NCBI GenBank assembly: GCA_023213315.1
Contig: JAKCPI010008049.1
Location: 29,578-93,577 of the forward strand
Direction: 5' to 3'
Length of the DNA stretch: 64,000 nt
From: Euborellia annulipes
Lineage: Eukaryota; Arthropoda; Insecta; Dermaptera; Anisolabididae
Part shown: piece after piece, positions 1-11,349 of the stretch
How positions within the stretch are numbered: position 1 is the stretch's first letter
How the letters are laid out: each line of letters starts with the position of its first letter
Position numbers and translations under genes: made by a program
The notes under the pieces: model-generated
Databases searched by the model: none
What the model was told of the DNA's origin: nothing
Seen by the model: the letters and a program-made list of their open reading frames with translations, nothing else

Positions 1-345
1 CAGTTTTCGAAAAATGCTCAAAGAATTAAAACTTTTTAAAATAGAGTATTTTATCATATCAAAAAAGTTGTAAATTTCAAAATTTTTGAAAATACTTTTT
101 AAGTAAAGTCTACTTCCAAGTGACGTATTTGCTCCAAAAGTTGATAGAATTCTACAATTTTAGTGCAAAGAGCATATACCAAATTTCATCGATCTAGCTG
201 ATTTGGTTTTTAAGCAATCGTGTTTCACACACACACAGACATAATAAAAATGGTTTTTTGGACTCAGGGAGGTCAAAACGTGGAGAAACATCAAAATCTC
301 GAAGTCGAATTTTTTTACGATTACATAACTTTCTCTATACGAGAA
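1..345 (+). repeat. Direct copy of the repeat forming the 430-1308 inverted repeat
   Basis: Starts CAGTTTTCGAAAAATG and runs through the same blocks as the right arm of the inverted repeat downstream: AAATAGAGTATTTTATCAT, CCAAGTGACGTATT, CCAAATTTCATCGATCTAG, a CA run, then AAAACGTGGAGAAACATC. It ends in ACTTTCTCTATACGAGAA. The last 100 bp is a diverged version of the HER terminus. No coding potential; the 60-codon frame here lies wholly within the repeat. Confidence 0.75.
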
Positions 346-429
346 ATTAAAAATGAATACGGTAAAAAGAACCTTAAATTAAAAAAGAATTTGATTATGT
401 AAGTAAATATGGGGATTGACTTCCCCGAG

Positions 430-1172
430 ACTTTCTCGTATATTCTTTTGGAATTACGTCTTGATGTGTGTGTGAACACAATTGCTTAAAAACCAAAGCA
501 GTTAGATCAATGAAATTTGGTATATGCTCCTTACACTAAAATTGTAGATTTCTATCAACTTTTGGAGTAAATACGTCACTTGGAAGTAGTACTTTACTTA
601 AAAGTTTTTTCAAAATTTGGAAATTTTTAATTTTTTGTTATATTATGATAAAATACTCTATTTTAAAAAGTTTTTATTCTTTGACATTTTTTCGAAAACT
701 GAATAGTTTTTGAAATAATCACAGAAGAAATAGAAAATATTCGTTAATTTTGATAAAAAATCAAAACAAAAGCATACAGGTGTCATAAAAAAAGGGTAAA
801 TATAAACAAATGAATTTGTGAAACAAATGAATTTGTTTATATTTACCCTTTTTTAATGACACCTGTATGATTTTGTTTTGATTTTTTTATCAAAATTAAC
901 GAATATTTTCTATTTCTTCTGTGATTATTTCAAAAACTATTCAGTTTTCGAAAAAATGTCAAAGAATAAAAACTTTTTAAAATAGAGTATTTTATCATAA
1001 TATAACAAAAAAATTAAAAATTTCCAAATTTTTGAAAAAACTTTTTAAGTAAAGTACTACTTCCAAGTGACGTATTTACTCCAAAAGTTGATAGAAATCT
1101 ACAATTTTAGTGTAAGGAGCATATACCAAATTTCATCGATCTAACTGCTTTGGTTTTTAAGCAATCGTGTTT

Positions 1173-1203
<31 letters not shown>

Positions 1204-1308
1204 TAATGCCAAAAATGGTTTTTTTGGACTCAGGGAGGTCTAAAACGTGGAGAAACATCAAAATCTCGAAGTCGAATTTTTTACGATTACATAACTTTCT
1301 CTATACGA
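430..1308. repeat. Long inverted repeat, family related to HER
   Basis: The left arm (430-800) is the reverse complement of the right arm (about 836-1308) with few differences. The centre holds a direct duplication of ACAAATGAATTTGT. The left arm lacks the block at about 1217-1290 that the right arm keeps (GGACTCAGGGAGG through CTCGAAGTCGAATTTTT), so the arms have diverged by a deletion. The outer ends ACTTTCTCGTAT/ATACGAGAAAGT resemble the HER end. A transcript would form a very long hairpin. Confidence 0.8.
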
Positions 1309-1518
1309 GAAAGTAAAAATACTATTCTTGTTTATTAAATAAATTTGATCACACAAAGCGGGGAGTGAACTACTGATCTTTGAATCATGAAGAAATAGAA
1401 TCCATAAAAAAAAAAAAATTAAAAAAAAAATGGCATAATATGAATGTATATAAATATTTTATTAGTCTCTATTTGAGTTGCAAGTAATTGTTTTCTTTTT
1501 TGAATATGGACTATATTT

Positions 1519-2172
1519 TTTTTTCTTCCTCTATATATGTAAATATATAGAGAGAGAAAGTATTGGATTATGTAAAAATTCGATGTCGAGATTTTGATGG
1601 ATCTTCACGTTTTGAGGTCCCCTGAATCCAAAAAGTGGTTTCGCGACATGGTCTGTCGTGTGTCTGTGTGTCTGTGTGTCTGTCTGTGTGTCTGTGAACA
1701 AAATATCTCAAGAACGAAAAGAGCTAGGAGGTTGAAATTTTATATTTAAGTTAGGTACCCCCATGGGACGTGACACGAAGCTTTTGAACAAAATCGACCA
1801 AAGAGTACTGGTACTTTACTGATGCACTTTTTTAGTTTTTTTCGATTTTCTCAAAATTTGCTCCAACGATTTTTTTAAATTCAAAAATCAATTATTTTTT
1901 AGATTCTCTATAAAATGTATATTCTCATTTTGTGATTGAAATCTTCTGAAGACCACTTTACTCTTGTACTCCATAGAAAAGATAGGAGAAATGGTTGCCA
2001 TGGTATCAAAATATAAATATTTTCCCATACTTATAAATTTTACATCTTGAATTCAATTGTACCCTACTGTCGGAAACTAAACACATGTAAAAAAATCTGG
2101 GACACACATACACAACTTTCGATTACCGAAGGTAAGAGAAAGTGTGTTCATACAGATTTTTTTTTTTTAGGA
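1519..2172 (-). mobile_element. HER dispersed repeat, near full length
   Basis: On the minus strand it has the diverged long hairpin (2090-2165, stems slightly decayed), the motif GTTGCCATGGTATC at 1994-2007 (one mismatch from an RFX X-box), the block around CAAAATCGACCAAAGAGTAC, a TGTGTCTG microsatellite (1650-1695), and the terminal hairpin AGAGAGAAAG/CTTCCTCTATATATG at 1520-1560. No coding frame. Confidence 0.8.
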
Positions 2173-3530
2173 TATACAAGTGGAGAATAATAATTTTTTT
2201 GAATCGATTTTTAATAACTCTCTATAACACAAAGTAATTTTTTATTATCATAATTAGATTTATGCAGATTTCAATAAAAAATTTTATTAGTAAAAATTTT
2301 TTAATTCGTTTCTAGACAACATCGTCTCCCATTAAAATACTGAGGTTTAATTCTCTCTAAAATTTTATAGGGACATAATTACAAAAACCCAGTATGTTAA
2401 ATTTTATGTCGTCAAAATTTATTGCTAAATCAATTGATACGTATGTATTTTATGGATGAAATAACGACTTATGCGACAACTGAAAGCAAAGCTTCAGAGA
2501 GCTCTGGAATCCTATGTCCAATTCTCATATAATTTAGATTGGTAATAACCTGAAGCAGAGATTTGTTTTACAGTAAAACTATTTTACTAGCGAGCTAAAT
2601 GGTCTGTATTAAAGAGGTTTAATTCAAATCTTAGCTGCAAACATAGTAAATTCCAACTGTTAATTCAAAAAAAAAGTACAAATTAGATTGGTTCAGAGAA
2701 AAATACTTTCATTAAAGATAAGAAGTAAGATGAAACCCGCTTTGCCTAATTTGAACTGTATAAAAGAGGTGGTTAATAGCTCGACTCGTGAGAAAACCAA
2801 CATGGCTTGTTCAACTTATAAAACAGCGATTAAAATCGAAATAAATTATTAACCATCAATAAAAAAACACCTAGGCTATATATAAAATAACAAAAAATAC
2901 TTTGTTAATAATAAAAGGTATATATCAAAAGCGAATATAACAAACGTATTCTTTAAATTTCTGAATGGCTTTAAAGGCATAATAAGTGAAATTTAGAACA
3001 AAGGATTAGTTAAAATTTCGGAATTTTAAGTTACTTTTACTTTTGATTTGATCCTCACGATGTTAACCCTATAATGCAAAGTTTTATTTAATTAATTATT
3101 TAAAATGTCTTCAAATGGTCGAAAAAATATAGAAAAAGGATCCGAAAATATTTTCAAAAAGATAAAAGTGGCTCATTTTCTTTTTAATTAAAGTATAGCA
3201 GGCAACGAATTAGGTAAATTCCAAAGTTTGAAAATTTACTTAGCTATATATTCACCTGGGAAATTTATTTAAATATCATATACGAATGAATAAAAGTAAA
3301 ATTGTTTGGTTATCAAGAGTTTTTGATTTTATATACACGTGTAAATTCCCAATGGATAGGAAAACTAACAAAGTCTCATATAGGGAGAAATATTTTTTTT
3401 TTTTTTTTATAAAAAAAATTCCATTAATAAAAAAAAAGTAAAAAGAGACTTGGAAAGGTCTATAAACTGACAATTAATTAAAAGGAACGAAAAATTGCTT
3501 CAAGATAGGAGTATGTTGGAAACCTGTGGT
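2173..3530. other. AT-rich interval, no gene seen
   Basis: Unique-looking AT-rich sequence with homopolymer runs (T/A runs near 3390-3430). The only link to other features is GATACGTATGTATTTTAT at 2437-2454, which also ends the 5S-derived SINE near 36658. Short frames here show no family features. Confidence 0.6.
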
Positions 3531-3835
3531 TTAAAAAAAATTCAGAAAAAAAAGTTCTATATTCAAAATTTTTTTTTTTTTTAACATTAACACTTTTTTC
3601 TCATTTACACTCACACTCACACACACATACACATACACACAGTCTTTTCTGCAACTTAGGCCATATAAGACTTTACGATAACCGTTATATATGATAATAT
3701 CTATTGGGGGTCCAGGCATTTCTATTAAAGGCATTTGGTATCCAAATGGCTTAAATAAAATCACCGGACTGCCTGGGGTCCGAACCCGCGACGTTCGGTA
3801 TAGAAGGTAGGCACGCTATTACTCTAGGGGCCCGG
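3531..3835 (-). mobile_element. tRNA-derived SINE, near full length
   Basis: On the minus strand a tRNA-like head with a B-box (GCGGGTTCGGACCCCAGGCA, about 3765-3790) is followed by a body with AAGCCATTTGGATACCAAAT, ACGGTTATCG, GGCCTAAGTTGC and a GTGTGTGAGTGTGAG stretch, then an A-rich tail near 3570. The same head or body recurs at 8176, 27515, 28178, 52993, 54833, 59438 and 61335, which defines the family. Pol III transcription is inferred from the B-box. The apparent 77-codon frame is a shadow of the SINE body. Confidence 0.8.
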
Positions 3836-4534
3836 GGGCATATTCAAATTTATTATTAATGATTCTCAGCAGGCGATATATTTCGAATTCTATTTTGTAA
3901 GAATTTGAGTGAGGTATGACGAAATCAAGTACTGTTTACACCAAATTATATTAGCTCCATTTAGGTAATTCTCTAGAGCAATCAACCTTTTTTCTCTAAA
4001 AAAAAGTCAATCAAAACTAGATTAAATCAGGAGTAAACTGATGAATATATAAATTCAATCAAAAAGCTTTTGTTTTGTTTTGATGATCATGACTCATCCT
4101 CTCTTCTAATTAAATCTGAATACTGAATTTATTAGACTCATCGATCGAGATTTCCTTTTTGATAATTATTCCCCAATCAGGATTTAATTTACCATTGAGA
4201 AGACTGAATAGAAGATAGATAACCCCTGTCTTATATAAGTCCTAAAGCCATTTATACTTTCTTCATGTAGTATAGAAGTCACGAGTGAGAAGTTACATAG
4301 AAAAATATCAAAGCTTCGTAGGTACTAATTGTCTGTTAACCTAGAATCCTGAAGGATCCTAATGATTAGAGTACATACAAAACAGAGCCGCCCTCGGGTG
4401 AAAGCCTTGGTCAAACACGATTACAAAAAAAAAAATAAATAAATAAACAACACAGAACAATCGATGGGTCCAGATGCGGCAAAGCTTTGGTCTCGTGCCA
4501 TCAGAACATTTGGTTAGTTTTTTTTTAATTACCA
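3836..4534. other. AT-rich interval, no gene seen
   Basis: No repeat family member, promoter patch or frame of note. An AAATAAATAAAT run lies near 4430. Confidence 0.55.
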
Positions 4535-5078
4535 CGCAGGGTTGATAAAAAATCTGGTGTGACTGGTCGCAGAGCATAGAACTTTCTCTTACCTTAGGTA
4601 ATTGAAAGTTATGTTCTGTGCTTGTCAGCAGATTTTTTGTGTTGACAGTTTCCGACAGTACGGTACATTAGAATTAAAGATGTAAAATTTATAATCATGG
4701 GAAAATATTTATATTTTGTTACCATGACAACCATTTCTCCTATCTTCCCTATGAAATACAAGAGTAAAGTGTGCTTCAAAAAATCAAAAAATTTTAAAAA
4801 TTAATTTAGATTTGTATTTAGATTCTGGCAAACAAGTAGGCTACAGAATGCGCCTTTAAATTACCGAAATTAAGAAAAAAATAGTGTGCTGTGCGACGAA
4901 TCATACCAGATTACCCCCCCCCCCCCCCCGAGAAACACCTCTGGATCCGCCCTTGATTCAGGGTAGCTCAAAACGTGTATATCCATCAAAATCTTTTGAC
5001 AGAATCCAATACTTTTTTTATACCGATATATACAAGTTATATATATATCATATATACATAGGTAAGAGAAGGTAAAAA
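4535..5078 (+). mobile_element. HER copy interrupted by an hAT MITE fragment
   Basis: Long hairpin at 4552-4632 (CTGGTGTGA; the closing arm is decayed), RFX-type palindrome GTTACCATGACAAC at 4718-4731, then the interior to about 4810. HER resumes at about 4956 with ATTCAGGGTAGCTCAAAACG and ends at GGTAAGAGAAGGTAAAAA. The interruption is the right part of the MITE family at 17107. Confidence 0.75.
4820..4955 (+). mobile_element. hAT-like MITE fragment (right end) nested in HER
   Basis: Matches the right part of the 17107-17386 element: ACAGAATGCGCCTTTAAATT, GTGTGCTGTGCGA, a long C run, then GAGAAACACCTCTGGATC and the TIR end CCGCCCTTG. The left end is missing, so it is truncated. Its central block resembles one strand of the HER long hairpin, suggesting the MITE picked up HER sequence. 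Confidence 0.65.
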
Positions 5079-5550
5079 ATGAATTTAAATAAAATTGAAA
5101 ATAATAAAGGTCTTTTGCAATAAACAAGAAAAAAAAAAAAACTAGAAATGGAATTTTAAATGAGAAAAACTTCCAAAAAAAAAAAATACTTTTCTATTTT
5201 ATTGTATTTGCATTTCTACCTCCCCGAAAAAAAAGTTTAGAGAATTTTTACAAGCAAAAAATCTAATGAGAGAAGAGAGTCTTTTCATTTAAAAGAGAAT
5301 AGAAACAATTTTAATTATTCACCATCAACGAAAGGGAAAAGATCATATATTAAAAATGTTTTTCAAATAAAAAAAAAAATCCTCTTTGAATTTGAATATG
5401 TCGATAAAAAGAAGAAAAAAAAAAACAATTCAGAAAAATAAAATATTGCAAAGGGTGGCGTTAACCTGAATTCAACTTAAACCCGTATGTTGATTAAACC
5501 TGAGTCTTAGCTAGAAGTGACCGGCGGAAAGCGAAACTCTGATGTAATAT
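5079..5550. other. AT-rich interval with poly(A) runs
   Basis: Mostly A runs. It contains CACCATCAACGAAAGGGAAA at about 5321, duplicated with its neighbours at about 5668 in the next patch. Confidence 0.5.
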
Positions 5551-5551
5551 G

Positions 5552-5830
5552 AATGGGGGCCCGTGCTAAAATTGAGGCCACCTGAGTGTGTTTAGTATGT
5601 CACGGTTCGCAAATGGAGATCACTCTCGCTCTCGTTTGTACGAGGAAAGTGCAAATTCACTCTCATCACCATCAACGAAAGGGAAAAGATGCTCCGTATT
5701 TGCAAAATACCTGGCCTGGAGAAAGTGACATCCATGATGTCAGAGTTGGTTTCGCTTTTGTTTGTGACGCCATGATTCGCGGATTGCATAGCTTTCAAGG
5801 GGAAACGGAATAAAGGAAAACTCACAAGTT
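5552..5830. other. Compositionally distinct, possibly regulatory or exonic patch
   Basis: Less AT-rich than its surroundings and without a recognised repeat. Both strands have short overlapping frames (75 and 85 codons) that show no domain, signal peptide or codon pattern, so no CDS is called. GACATCCATGATGTC (5727-5741) is a near-perfect palindrome. The block near 5668 duplicates 5321. Confidence 0.35.
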
Positions 5831-5925
5831 TAATCAATAATATAAACAATTAATTATATTAAGCTAATGAAAAAATATTCTAATTAAAAGTGATATTGGA
5901 GTTATATTAGCCTTTAATTATAATA

Positions 5926-6942
5926 AAATATCTGGTGTGACTAAACCCACAGCACACAACTTTTTTTGCCTTCGTTAATCGAAAGTTGTGTACTGTGCAG
6001 TCACACCAGATTTTTTTGTGTCGAGATATATTTAGTTTCCTCCCTTAGTTTACTTGACCACTTGCGTTTCATAAAATCCTGATTTAAAATTGGCTCTATG
6101 GAAGGAAGAGCCGGAAAATGAATTTGAAAACTACATCAGTAAAGAAAACTTCAATTTTCACGAAAAATTTTACTGACTTTTTAAAAAATAATTGATTTAT
6201 GAATTTTAATCAAAATCGTTAAAGCTAAAAAAGACTTAAAAAGGAATTCAGTAAAATACTATTACTTTTTGGCCGATTTTGTTCGAAAGCTTATTTATAA
6301 CAAAAGCTTAATGAGTGTTGCCGAGAGAATTGTAGACCGAAACTCCTCAAACTACTCTGATTTTTCGGCAAGGATGGAGGAAAGGAAAAACAAAAATAAA
6401 ATATATTTTTTTTTCCCAAATGAGTTTATTTCCTAATATTTCGAAGGCACAAAGGCTCTTCTTCAGAAGAAGCTGAAACAATCACAATGTTAACATAAGT
6501 ATTTTTTAAAATAGTTTTACATAAAGGTACAATTAATACCCTTTATGTAAAACTATTATAAAAAATACTTTTGTTAACATTGTGATTGTTTCAGCTTCTT
6601 CTGAAGAAGAGCCTTTGTGCCTTCGAAATATTAGGAAATAAACTCATTTGGGGAAAATAAAAAAATTTTTGTTTTTCCCGTCATACATCCTTGCCGAAAA
6701 ATCAGCGTAGTTTGTGGAGTTTCGGTCTGCTGATTTATAATGTCCGGGAGGGTATCTAACTTATTAAAATTGTCCACACAGACAAAAACACACAACCCCA
6801 GACCAATTTCGGAAACCACTTTTTTTTTGGATACAGGAGACCTCAAAACATGAATTTCCATCAAAATCTCCTCATCGAATTTTTGACATGATAGCAATAC
6901 TTTCTCCTATATTTTTATATACAGGTAAGAGAAAGTAAAAAG
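5926..6942 (+). mobile_element. HER copy split by a Penelope-type foldback
   Basis: Well-preserved long hairpin at 5933-6012 (CTGGTGTGA ... TCACACCAG) and interior to about 6310. HER resumes at about 6750 with GGTATCTAACTTATTAAAAT and ends at GGTAAGAGAAAGTAAAAAG. Like the copy at 54357 it carries the TTGGCTCTATGGAAGGAAGA block, marking a sub-family. Confidence 0.75.
6332..6745. mobile_element. Penelope-like terminal-repeat foldback inserted in HER
   Basis: Two arms of about 200 bp in inverted orientation (6332-6540 and 6541-6745). Each has CTGAAGAAGAGCC ... CTTCGAAATA, at 6437-6466 (-) and 6601-6630 (+). The order CTGANGA, spacer, GAAA is that of the minimal hammerhead motifs described in Penelope-like elements. 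Stem II is weak here. No reverse transcriptase is present. Confidence 0.5.
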
Positions 6943-6945
6943 TTT

Positions 6946-7492
6946 ACGAGAATTTTTAAATTATTTGTTCTATATTTAAAAAAAAAATATTTTTCGATAT
7001 TTAAGGGCATTTAAGACCCCCGTTCTTATTTATTCAAATGATTTGGTAGTGAAATTAATTTTCATCCTCTAGAACAAGAAGCCTCTAAGTAAAAACTCCG
7101 GGCTTATAATCAATACAATGATTAATAACACGTCGGGCTTGAAATATAATTCATTTTGTTTATATTCACACACGATGATTTATTTGTTTATAAAATAAGC
7201 AGACTATGTAATTGCGTCCTCGTCGAACATTTAAAAGAAATTAGTCACTAAATTTAAAATTGAAAGTTGTTTCCTGGTTATGAAAAAAATCAACAAGATA
7301 GAAGTATTTATTGAATATGACGTACTATTTAAGGTAACGAGTTAGAAAAATATTTTGATTAACGAATTAATTGTGGAAAGTAAATGAATAAAAATTATTC
7401 TAATAAAGGTCATAAAAGTAAAACAAATATTTAACAAAAATAAATAAATATTTTGAACAGCCCTGGATATTGGCACTGAGATAGACCTCGAT
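6946..7492. other. AT-rich interval, no gene seen
   Basis: No repeat or promoter-like signal recognised. Confidence 0.5.
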
Positions 7493-7558
7493 TCTGAGTA
7501 ACAAAATAAATACTTTCTCTCTATATATATTTCATATATAAGGTAAGAGAAAGTAAAA
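7493..7558 (+). repeat. HER terminal hairpin fragment
   Basis: Only the small end hairpin is present: TACTTTCTCTCTATATATAT ... GGTAAGAGAAAGTAAAAATG. Confidence 0.7.
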
Positions 7559-7584
7559 ATGAAATATATATACTGTAAATGATA

Positions 7585-7815
7585 GAGTGAGCGCCACAAT
7601 TAAGTCCCCACCTGGGAGCTAGAGCCTTAAGTATATGCTATATGGTGAAATAATCTTAAATTTGAAAAGGTAAAATAAAATCATCTGTGCCAGATTTTTT
7701 TTTACCTTTTCGGCCATTAAAATTATTATTATTATCACTATATAGCCTACCATATTTTATACCATTAACTTAAGACTCTAGTCCCCAGATGGAGACTTAA
7801 TTGTGGAGCTCAGTG
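7585..7815. mobile_element. Tc1/mariner-type MITE flanked by TA
   Basis: Inverted ends of about 40 bp: GAGTGAGCGCCACAATTAAG at the left and CTTAATTGTGGAGCTCAGTG at the right. TA dinucleotides flank it at 7583-7584 and 7816-7817. The ends resemble the MITEs at 22763 and 46735 (CAGTGAGGGAC ... ATTAAGTCCCACC). The interior is AT-rich without a transposase. Confidence 0.7.
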
Positions 7816-7838
7816 TACCTTTGAAATTTCTTAATATT

Positions 7839-8031
7839 GACCAGGAATGAAAGAAAAATGCAGCCAGAATTTTATCTTTAAAAAATATAATATATTTAAC
7901 AGCTGACATTTTGGCTATGCTTAAAGCTCCGAATATGGCTTTAACCAAAGCCGAAACGTCAGCTGTCAAATATATTATTTTTTTTAAAGATAAAATTCAG
8001 GCTGTATTTTCCTTCTAACTTTCAGTCTGGT
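7839..8031. mobile_element. Penelope-like terminal-repeat foldback
   Basis: Inverted arms (AGAATTTTATCTTTAAAAAA left, TTTTAAAGATAAAATTC right). The right arm carries CCGAATA-T-GGCTTT-AACC-AAAGCC-GAAA-CGTC at 7929-7960: a 6-bp stem followed by GAAACGTC. The left arm has a decayed copy. Sibling of 11117-11312. Confidence 0.55.
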
Positions 8032-8175
8032 CAAAATTCTACCAGCCATTAAACACCCTTATAATTCATAATATAGTTTTAATAAAACGTACTTTATATG
8101 TATTGAAACAGAAAACCTTGTGAATTTAATTCTCCTATTAAATACTGAAAAATGTCAATATTGATAAACTAAAAG

Positions 8176-8255
8176 TCAAGGGGGAGTGGGTTCGGACCTC
8201 AGGCAGGTCGATGAATATTTAAATCATTTGTATACAAAATGGTGTAAATAAATAT
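8176..8255 (+). mobile_element. tRNA-SINE fragment (B-box and start of body)
   Basis: GTGGGTTCGGACCTCAGGCA followed by a shortened body (ATTTAAATCATTTGTATACAAA). The A-box half is not recognisable. Confidence 0.6.
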
Positions 8256-8857
8256 CGTGATATTAATAAATTATGGTTTAAATTCTATATGGATGATGCC
8301 GAAGGCTTAAAAAAAAAAATTTAAAGAATTAAAATTCATTGGCTGATTATTTCTCACCTCTACCCAGAAAGCATAATAATTGAAAGTATGAAATAATTAA
8401 TTTTATAATAGATTATATTCAAATATAATTTAAAACGAATGCTGACTTTGATTATAAAATTTTGATCATGTAAAAAAAATATTTGAACTCATGTGTTAGA
8501 GGTTCGCGTACCATTTTACATTGGCTATTAAATAATTTAGAAAAACAGGCCTTAATGACCTCAGGAAAGACCAACAACAAGAATGTTTAGCTACCCCAAA
8601 TTTCAACTGTAATTAATTATAAAAGCAAAAAAAAAAAAAAAAAATATTTATTTTGCAATAAGAGATGAAAAGTGAAATTCCCTTGAGTATGAAAATTTTT
8701 TTTAATGAAGTTATTCCCCTAACGAATTAAAAAAAAATAGAACAATGTAATTCCAATCTAAAATCTATTATTTATTATCGAGTGTTTCTAATCGGTAATG
8801 AATAAGAATGAATATCACTGTGCAAATAGCATTGAGATTTGGATAATTGGTAGCATT
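8256..8857. other. AT-rich interval, no gene seen
   Basis: Poly(A) at 8626-8644; nothing else recognised. Confidence 0.5.
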
Positions 8858-8990
8858 GAAAGGCGTCGGCTCAAGATTCGAGTCAAGTGTAGTGTGTCAG
8901 TATGTCAGGAGATGACGTCACACGATGCTGCGTAGATTTGATTTATTCTAGGGAGGGGGGGGGTAGTGGTGTGGTGGGGGGTTATTAATC
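8858..8990. promoter_or_regulatory. Promoter-like patch with a CRE palindrome
   Basis: A locally GC-richer stretch in AT-rich DNA. It carries TGACGTCA at 8913-8920 (the CREB/ATF palindrome), AGTGTGTCAGTATGTCAGG just upstream, and a G/T-rich tract at 8950-8985. No exon can be tied to it, so the role is inferred. Confidence 0.3.
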
Positions 8991-9435
8991 AGTGTTTAGT
9001 ATGTCAATTGAGAAAAAAAAAATTCTTAAATTAAGCCTTTTTCTTATCGCTTTGAAATATAAGAAAGAAGTTGATTTATTTTTATTCGAAATAATATATT
9101 TATTTTAAAAACATTTTGATTTTTTTTTTTAGGTTATATTTAACTAATTTAAAAATAAAAATAATCACACTTTTATATTATGCACGTCCTAATTAGATTA
9201 CGAATTCAATTTATATTTACAAATAGGCTTTTAGTTTATATAGGTTAATGATAATTATTTATTATTTAATAGCAAAAATTAAATTATAAAAATACTTTTG
9301 GATGAGTGGAATTATTCATTATTTTGGTATATTTTTTATATATTTGCAATATTTTGGTCCACAATTGGAAAGGAGTACGGTAAACCGAAATTGGTTGCAC
9401 TTGTGAATATGATTTATGAAAACCATCTACCATCG
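8991..9435. other. AT-rich interval, no gene seen
   Basis: No feature recognised. The 69-codon minus frame at its right edge runs into the foldback and is not considered real. Confidence 0.5.
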
Positions 9436-9688
9436 ATTGCAATAGTATTAAGACTAAAGCCCGGTAGTTAGGCAGCCAAAATGGCACTCGCACGCTAAAG
9501 CTTTCTTGTCTGTGTGAGAAATACCTTTTTCAAAGAAGACAATAGGCCGAACGACCCTTTTCAACAAAAAAAAGTTTAAAAGGGTCGTTCGACTTATTGT
9601 CAGCTTTGAAAAAGGTATTTCTCACACAGACAAGAAAGCTTTTGGGCTGCCTAACTACCGGGCTTTAGTCTTATTACTATTGCAATAC
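9436..9688. mobile_element. Foldback MITE
   Basis: Near-perfect inverted repeat. The outer ends ATTGCAATAGTATTAAGACT and the reverse complement of the right end agree, followed inward by AAAGCCCGGTAGTTAGGCAG and by GTCTGTGTGAGAAATACC in both arms. The loop is near 9565. A rearranged partial copy lies at 50062. No clear target duplication, so the superfamily is unassigned. Confidence 0.7.
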
Positions 9689-10796
9689 ATGATACATAAA
9701 AAAGCTCTCGATAAAAATAAAATTGCAAAATAATTTGATCTCTTGTTGAATGCCACAACACAAATTTTTTGTGAAAATTAGTTTTTAAATTGAATTGAAT
9801 TGTATTTTTATTGTTTTTCTTTTGAAGTTACGGTGTATTTTTTGGATATTTATGTATTTTATAATTGTACATATTGTGTGGATACGGATGGCCTAAGCAG
9901 CCTACCTTAATAAAGAAAATGAATTTATTTTAATTCAAGATAACCATAATATTTTACAATTGAATGTGGGACAGGTGCAAAAAAAATGTTTTATTTTTTT
10001 TATATTATCAATTTATAGGGCTATATTGTAATCCAAAATGGAACAAGTGCAATCATATATAAATTTAAATCATAAAAATAACAAATAAAGATTTTAATCA
10101 TTCGTACTTTTCCGTAATTCATGAATTTAAATAATTCATTATGTTCTTACAAAATTCCTATTAGAGAAATTGCACTTGGTCCAAAGATACTTGAAAAATT
10201 CTTTATCAAAATAGAAAGCAAAAGGGTTTAAAATAAAATAATAAATTTTTTATATTTAAACAAAAATTGGTAATCTAAATCCCAAACTAAATTCATTATA
10301 TAAGAAATTTATTTTCTTTAAATATTAATTGTTTAAAGTAGTTAAAATTTTTCTTTCTTAAAATAAGTTAACTATTTTCATATTTCTTATTTCAAAATAA
10401 ATTAGAGAAAGTATTTATATTGCTGATATAAAATAGAACGGGTTTTAAAAAGTAAATAGGTTAAACTAGTGTGATTAACTAAGTGCATATAAAATAAAGA
10501 AGCGAAGCCAGAATTTTTTTTTTTTTGTGAAGAGAGTTTAAAGATTGAAGTTATATCTATAATATAGGCCTAATATTAAAAATAATAAAAAAGGATTAGG
10601 AAAAATTTAATTTTGTAAAAATCTTTTTATCATCAAAATGATATCAGGGGTGAGGGAAGACTGCCCCCCCCCCTTCAAACTCTCTCTAAAGTATAGATCA
10701 TTATATGACTGCCTCATAAATTAGTTTTGTAAAATATTGTTAAAAAGATGACAAATTCTGGGCGAAATTTAAACTAATAATGAGGGCTTGATTGAG
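9689..10796. other. AT-rich interval, no gene seen
   Basis: No repeat family or promoter patch recognised. A short C run lies at about 10663. Confidence 0.55.
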
Positions 10797-10804
10797 CTAT
10801 AGAT

Positions 10805-11081
10805 CAGTGGTTTCCAAACTTTATGTTACCACGCCTCCCTTAAAAATATTTAATCTTATGACGCCTCCCCCCCCCCTCTCCAATTTTATAAAATAATACA
10901 AAAACAAAAATTTTTAATGCTAAAAAATATAAATTTATATAAAAATATTTTTTTATTTATTTTTATTTATATTAAAACTAGCAATCATTTGGAAAATTGG
11001 TCCTGGTGGCAAATATTCGCGCCTCCCCTTAGACTAGTCTGCGCCTCCCTAGGGAGGCGCGCCTCAGTTTGGAAAACGCTG
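10805..11081 (+). mobile_element. hAT MITE, left unit of the composite
   Basis: Starts CAGTGGTTTCCAAACTTT and ends GTTTGGAAAACGCTG (imperfect TIRs). The subterminal region is rich in GCGCCTCCC/GGGAGGCGC, with a palindromic CTCCCTAGGGAG near the right end. Non-autonomous: no transposase frame. Same family as 12981 and 37781. Confidence 0.8.
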
Positions 11082-11116
11082 GTAAAAGGGTATTTTATGG
11101 CTGGTGGAATTTGTAT

Positions 11117-11312
11117 CAGGAATGAAAGTTAGAAGAAAACGCAACCAAAAAATATATTTTAACAGCTTACGGTTCGGCCTTGGTCAAAGCCATCCTCGGA
11201 TGACCACTAACAGCTCCGAGGATGGCTTTGACCAAAGCCGAAACGTCAGCTGTTAAAATATATTTTTAAAGAAAAAAATTCTGGTTGCGTGTTCTTTTAA
11301 CTTTCATTCCTG
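11117..11312. mobile_element. Penelope-like terminal-repeat foldback inside the composite
   Basis: Outer ends CAGGAATGAAAG/CTTTCATTCCTG; inner AACAGCT ... AGCTGTTAAAATATATTT. Two hammerhead-like motifs face each other, one per arm. Closely related to 7839-8031. Confidence 0.6.
11216..11247 (+). ncRNA. Hammerhead-like ribozyme motif
   Basis: CCGAGGA, one T, stem GGCTTT, loop GACC, stem AAAGCC, then GAAA and CGTC. The stem is perfect and GAAA is intact. The first core box differs from CTGANGA at its second base (T to C), which would be expected to impair cleavage. The mirror copy at 11166-11201 (-) has GAAC instead of GAAA. Minimal hammerheads are an established feature of Penelope-like elements; activity here is untested. 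Confidence 0.45.
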
Positions 11313-11349
11313 AAGAAAAATATTTTTCTCAAATCTTATTTTCACTGCC

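Noticed and set aside
5586..5849. Overlapping 75- and 85-codon frames on opposite strands
   Set aside because: Mutually exclusive, no domain, the plus start has a poor context; kept only as a mixed-composition patch.
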